A DNA stretch of 64,000 nt, taken from positions 532,251 through 596,250 of the forward strand of contig JBAOHV010000016.1 in NCBI GenBank assembly GCA_037045265.1, given 5' to 3'. How positions within the stretch are numbered: the stretch's first letter is position 1; each line of letters opens with the position of its first letter. Below, piece after piece: positions 62,645 to 64,000 of this stretch. The translations under genes were made by a program, and so were the position numbers. The notes beneath the pieces are model-generated. The model saw only the letters and a program-made list of their open reading frames with translations. It ran no database searches and had not been told where the DNA came from. Origin of the DNA: JBAOHV01 sp037045265 (GTDB taxonomy: Bacteria; Actinomycetota; Acidimicrobiia; Acidimicrobiales; Microtrichaceae).

Positions 62645-63988
62645 TTAACCTTTCACTGGAGCAAACCATTGCCGCAAAGAGCCAGCCAGATCAGCCAGAT
62701 CAGAACGGCCAAACACTCGTAACGAACCGGCTGTTTGCCATTCCCGTTCCAGTTCATTTTGCACCGCCTGTGGGTTATCAGCCAGGCAAACCAGGCCAAC
62801 CCGCGCTTCATCTCCCCCCAATTGCCGGGCACGGACATACGCTTGAAAGAGGTGATTTTTGGTCTCCCCATCAGCTTTGTCGCGGGCAATACAAGAGATG
62901 ACGAAGAGTTGATACCCCACCAAAACGATGACATCGAGTTCAAAGTCTTTCGGTTTGGGCTGTGTTTTGATCGAACTCAACAAAACCGCCCCCGGTTTCA
63001 CCGTGACACCAGCGGCTAAACCAGACTCCTGAATCGCAAATCGCTCCTGGTTTTGTTGAATAGCCTGCAACACAATATCTTCCAACCATCCCCCCCAAAA
63101 CCATTTACTCAAACTGGAAAGTTTTTCTACCCCCATCATCTGGGCAACCTTCGTCGCCTCAGGTACACCCTCACACATCGTGGCAAACACATCTATGACC
63201 GGGCCAAGTTGGGGAAACTGTTCACGTTCAGGCAGGCGGTTGTGCAACAGAGCCATAGTCTCATTCAACATCTTCTGCACATCAGCATACAACTTCCTTT
63301 CTTGATAAGCCGTTCTCATAGCGGCTAAAACCTGTTCTTCTGGCAGATCAAGCAGGTCTGGATTTAACCAACGCCGCCACTGTTGTATGCCATTCTTGGT
63401 CTGATGCACCTTACGCAACGCCTGGGCCAATTCCAGGGGGAGCGGTTGCGACTGTTTGGGCAGTAGTTCATAACCATGTAACCCGGCTAAATCCTCAAGG
63501 GAAAGAGCGACATGGTTCGCCACCCCATACGCCATACCACTGTCATCAAAATAAAGGGCCAGCTTTCGGGCATCCAGATAACTGAAACTAACATTGTAAG
63601 GCCGATCCCCGGCCACAAGCGCACGGTAGGTATGCACCGCCATCGGTTTAGTACCACCCGTATAATTCAAACCGACCTGGCTGTCTGAGGGAATCGCGGC
63701 GTCATTCAAGATGGTACGCATTTGTCCGGGGATCATTTGTCCATCGGCTTCGCTAATACCACGAGGAATAATGGTCAATTGGGGTCTATGTTTTTTGAGG
63801 ATTGCCTGCAAAAAGGTGGCAAATTGTTGCGTAGACGGGGCATCAGCACTGTTTGAATGCAAGAGGTAAATGGTGCTGTTATCACGCGCCAGGAGAGTGG
63901 CCGCCACAAAATTGGGCAACGGATTTGTGCCGATGAGGAGAAACAGGAAGTCAGTACGGTACCGCTCTGGAATAGGATTATCGGGCAT
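62645..63988 (-). CDS. CARF-domain effector with PD-(D/E)XK-like domain (Card1/Can2-like)
   Basis: 447 residues. N-terminal CARF: DFLFLLIGTNPLPNFVAATL, IYLLHSNSADAP, and the ligand loop VGLNYTGGTKPMAVHTY. C-terminal nuclease-like domain: FELDVIVLVGYQLFVISCIA, then HLFQAYVRARQLGGDEARVG. A canonical ExK/ECK motif is replaced by ISC, so activity is uncertain; I have seen similar variants in Chloroflexota-type CARF proteins. It should be switched on by cyclic oligoadenylate from Cas10 and cut DNA or RNA. First gene of the type III-D operon, on the minus strand. No GCGGCCGC. Confidence 0.8.
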   Translation of the reverse strand: MPDNPIPERYRTDFLFLLIGTNPLPNFVAATLLARDNSTIYLLHSNSADAPSTQQFATFLQAILKKHRPQLTIIPRGISEADGQMIPGQMRTILNDAAIPSDSQVGLNYTGGTKPMAVHTYRALVAGDRPYNVSFSYLDARKLALYFDDSGMAYGVANHVALSLEDLAGLHGYELLPKQSQPLPLELAQALRKVHQTKNGIQQWRRWLNPDLLDLPEEQVLAAMRTAYQERKLYADVQKMLNETMALLHNRLPEREQFPQLGPVIDVFATMCEGVPEATKVAQMMGVEKLSSLSKWFWGGWLEDIVLQAIQQNQERFAIQESGLAAGVTVKPGAVLLSSIKTQPKPKDFELDVIVLVGYQLFVISCIARDKADGETKNHLFQAYVRARQLGGDEARVGLVCLADNPQAVQNELEREWQTAGSLRVFGRSDLADLAGSLRQWFAPVKG

Positions 63989-64000
63989 GGCAATCCCTCA

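Overview
The window reads as accessory DNA of a Chloroflexota (Caldilinea/Anaerolinea-like) bacterium, joined at its left end to about 2.2 kb of different origin. Bases 1-2215 are GC-rich and carry an SDR, a COG3687 metal-dependent hydrolase, a TetR regulator and an LLM/F420-type oxidoreductase fragment, a set typical of Actinomycetota such as Mycobacterium or Gordonia. At about 2215-2225 two genes break off at once (the oxidoreductase and a tyrosine recombinase), so an assembly chimera or a very recent recombination is likely. The rest has Chloroflexota-style lipoproteins, RHS proteins, a PRTRC plasmid-type cassette and a type III-D CRISPR system. Single-base frameshifts are frequent (cas10, a cas7-like gene, parB, RHS tails, a methyltransferase, a metalloprotease), which means decay or indel-prone sequence.

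Layout: 2.2-4.0 kb, overlapping tyrosine recombinase genes. 4.2-14.1 kb (minus), four displaced RHS 3' cassettes, each an almost identical RHS core, a different C-terminal tip (two are M23 peptidases) and then, touching or overlapping, a membrane protein or beta-propeller lipoprotein that I propose as its immunity protein. 14.1-21.6 kb (minus), plasmid-type genes: a protein of unknown family fused to the fourth RHS tail, RadC, a YodL-like protein, an Rpn-type nuclease, a DNA methyltransferase, a ParE/Phd pair and a ThiF fragment. 21.6-29.7 kb (plus), a 5'-truncated giant RHS protein with a propeller inserted in its shell, plus its lipoprotein. 30-45.6 kb, a serine recombinase and then a PRTRC cassette on the minus strand (ThiF, A, B, C, ParB), containing retropepsin/DUF5678 genes, an IscB RNA-guided nuclease overlapping parB with its omega-RNA upstream, a 3.7-kb insert with a secreted metalloprotease and an Asp-box propeller, and a macro-domain protein. 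45.9-50.2 kb (plus), a pRiA4b ORF-3 protein, an AAA ATPase and an integrase. 50.3-64 kb (minus), a type III-D locus: CARF nuclease, cas10, cas7-like, csx10, double-RAMP, csx19, TIGR03986 RAMP, TA pair, cas6 and an EAD-SAVED protein.

The most striking global signal is the palindrome GCGGCCGC, about 69 copies by eye where one or two are expected. It is dense in the PRTRC and CRISPR segments and absent from both RHS islands, the IscB/metalloprotease insert and the actinobacterial-like end. Seven copies form an intergenic array with a 44-47 bp period at 17.0-17.3 kb, which may be an iteron or partition site. No CRISPR array and no tRNA or rRNA gene were seen.
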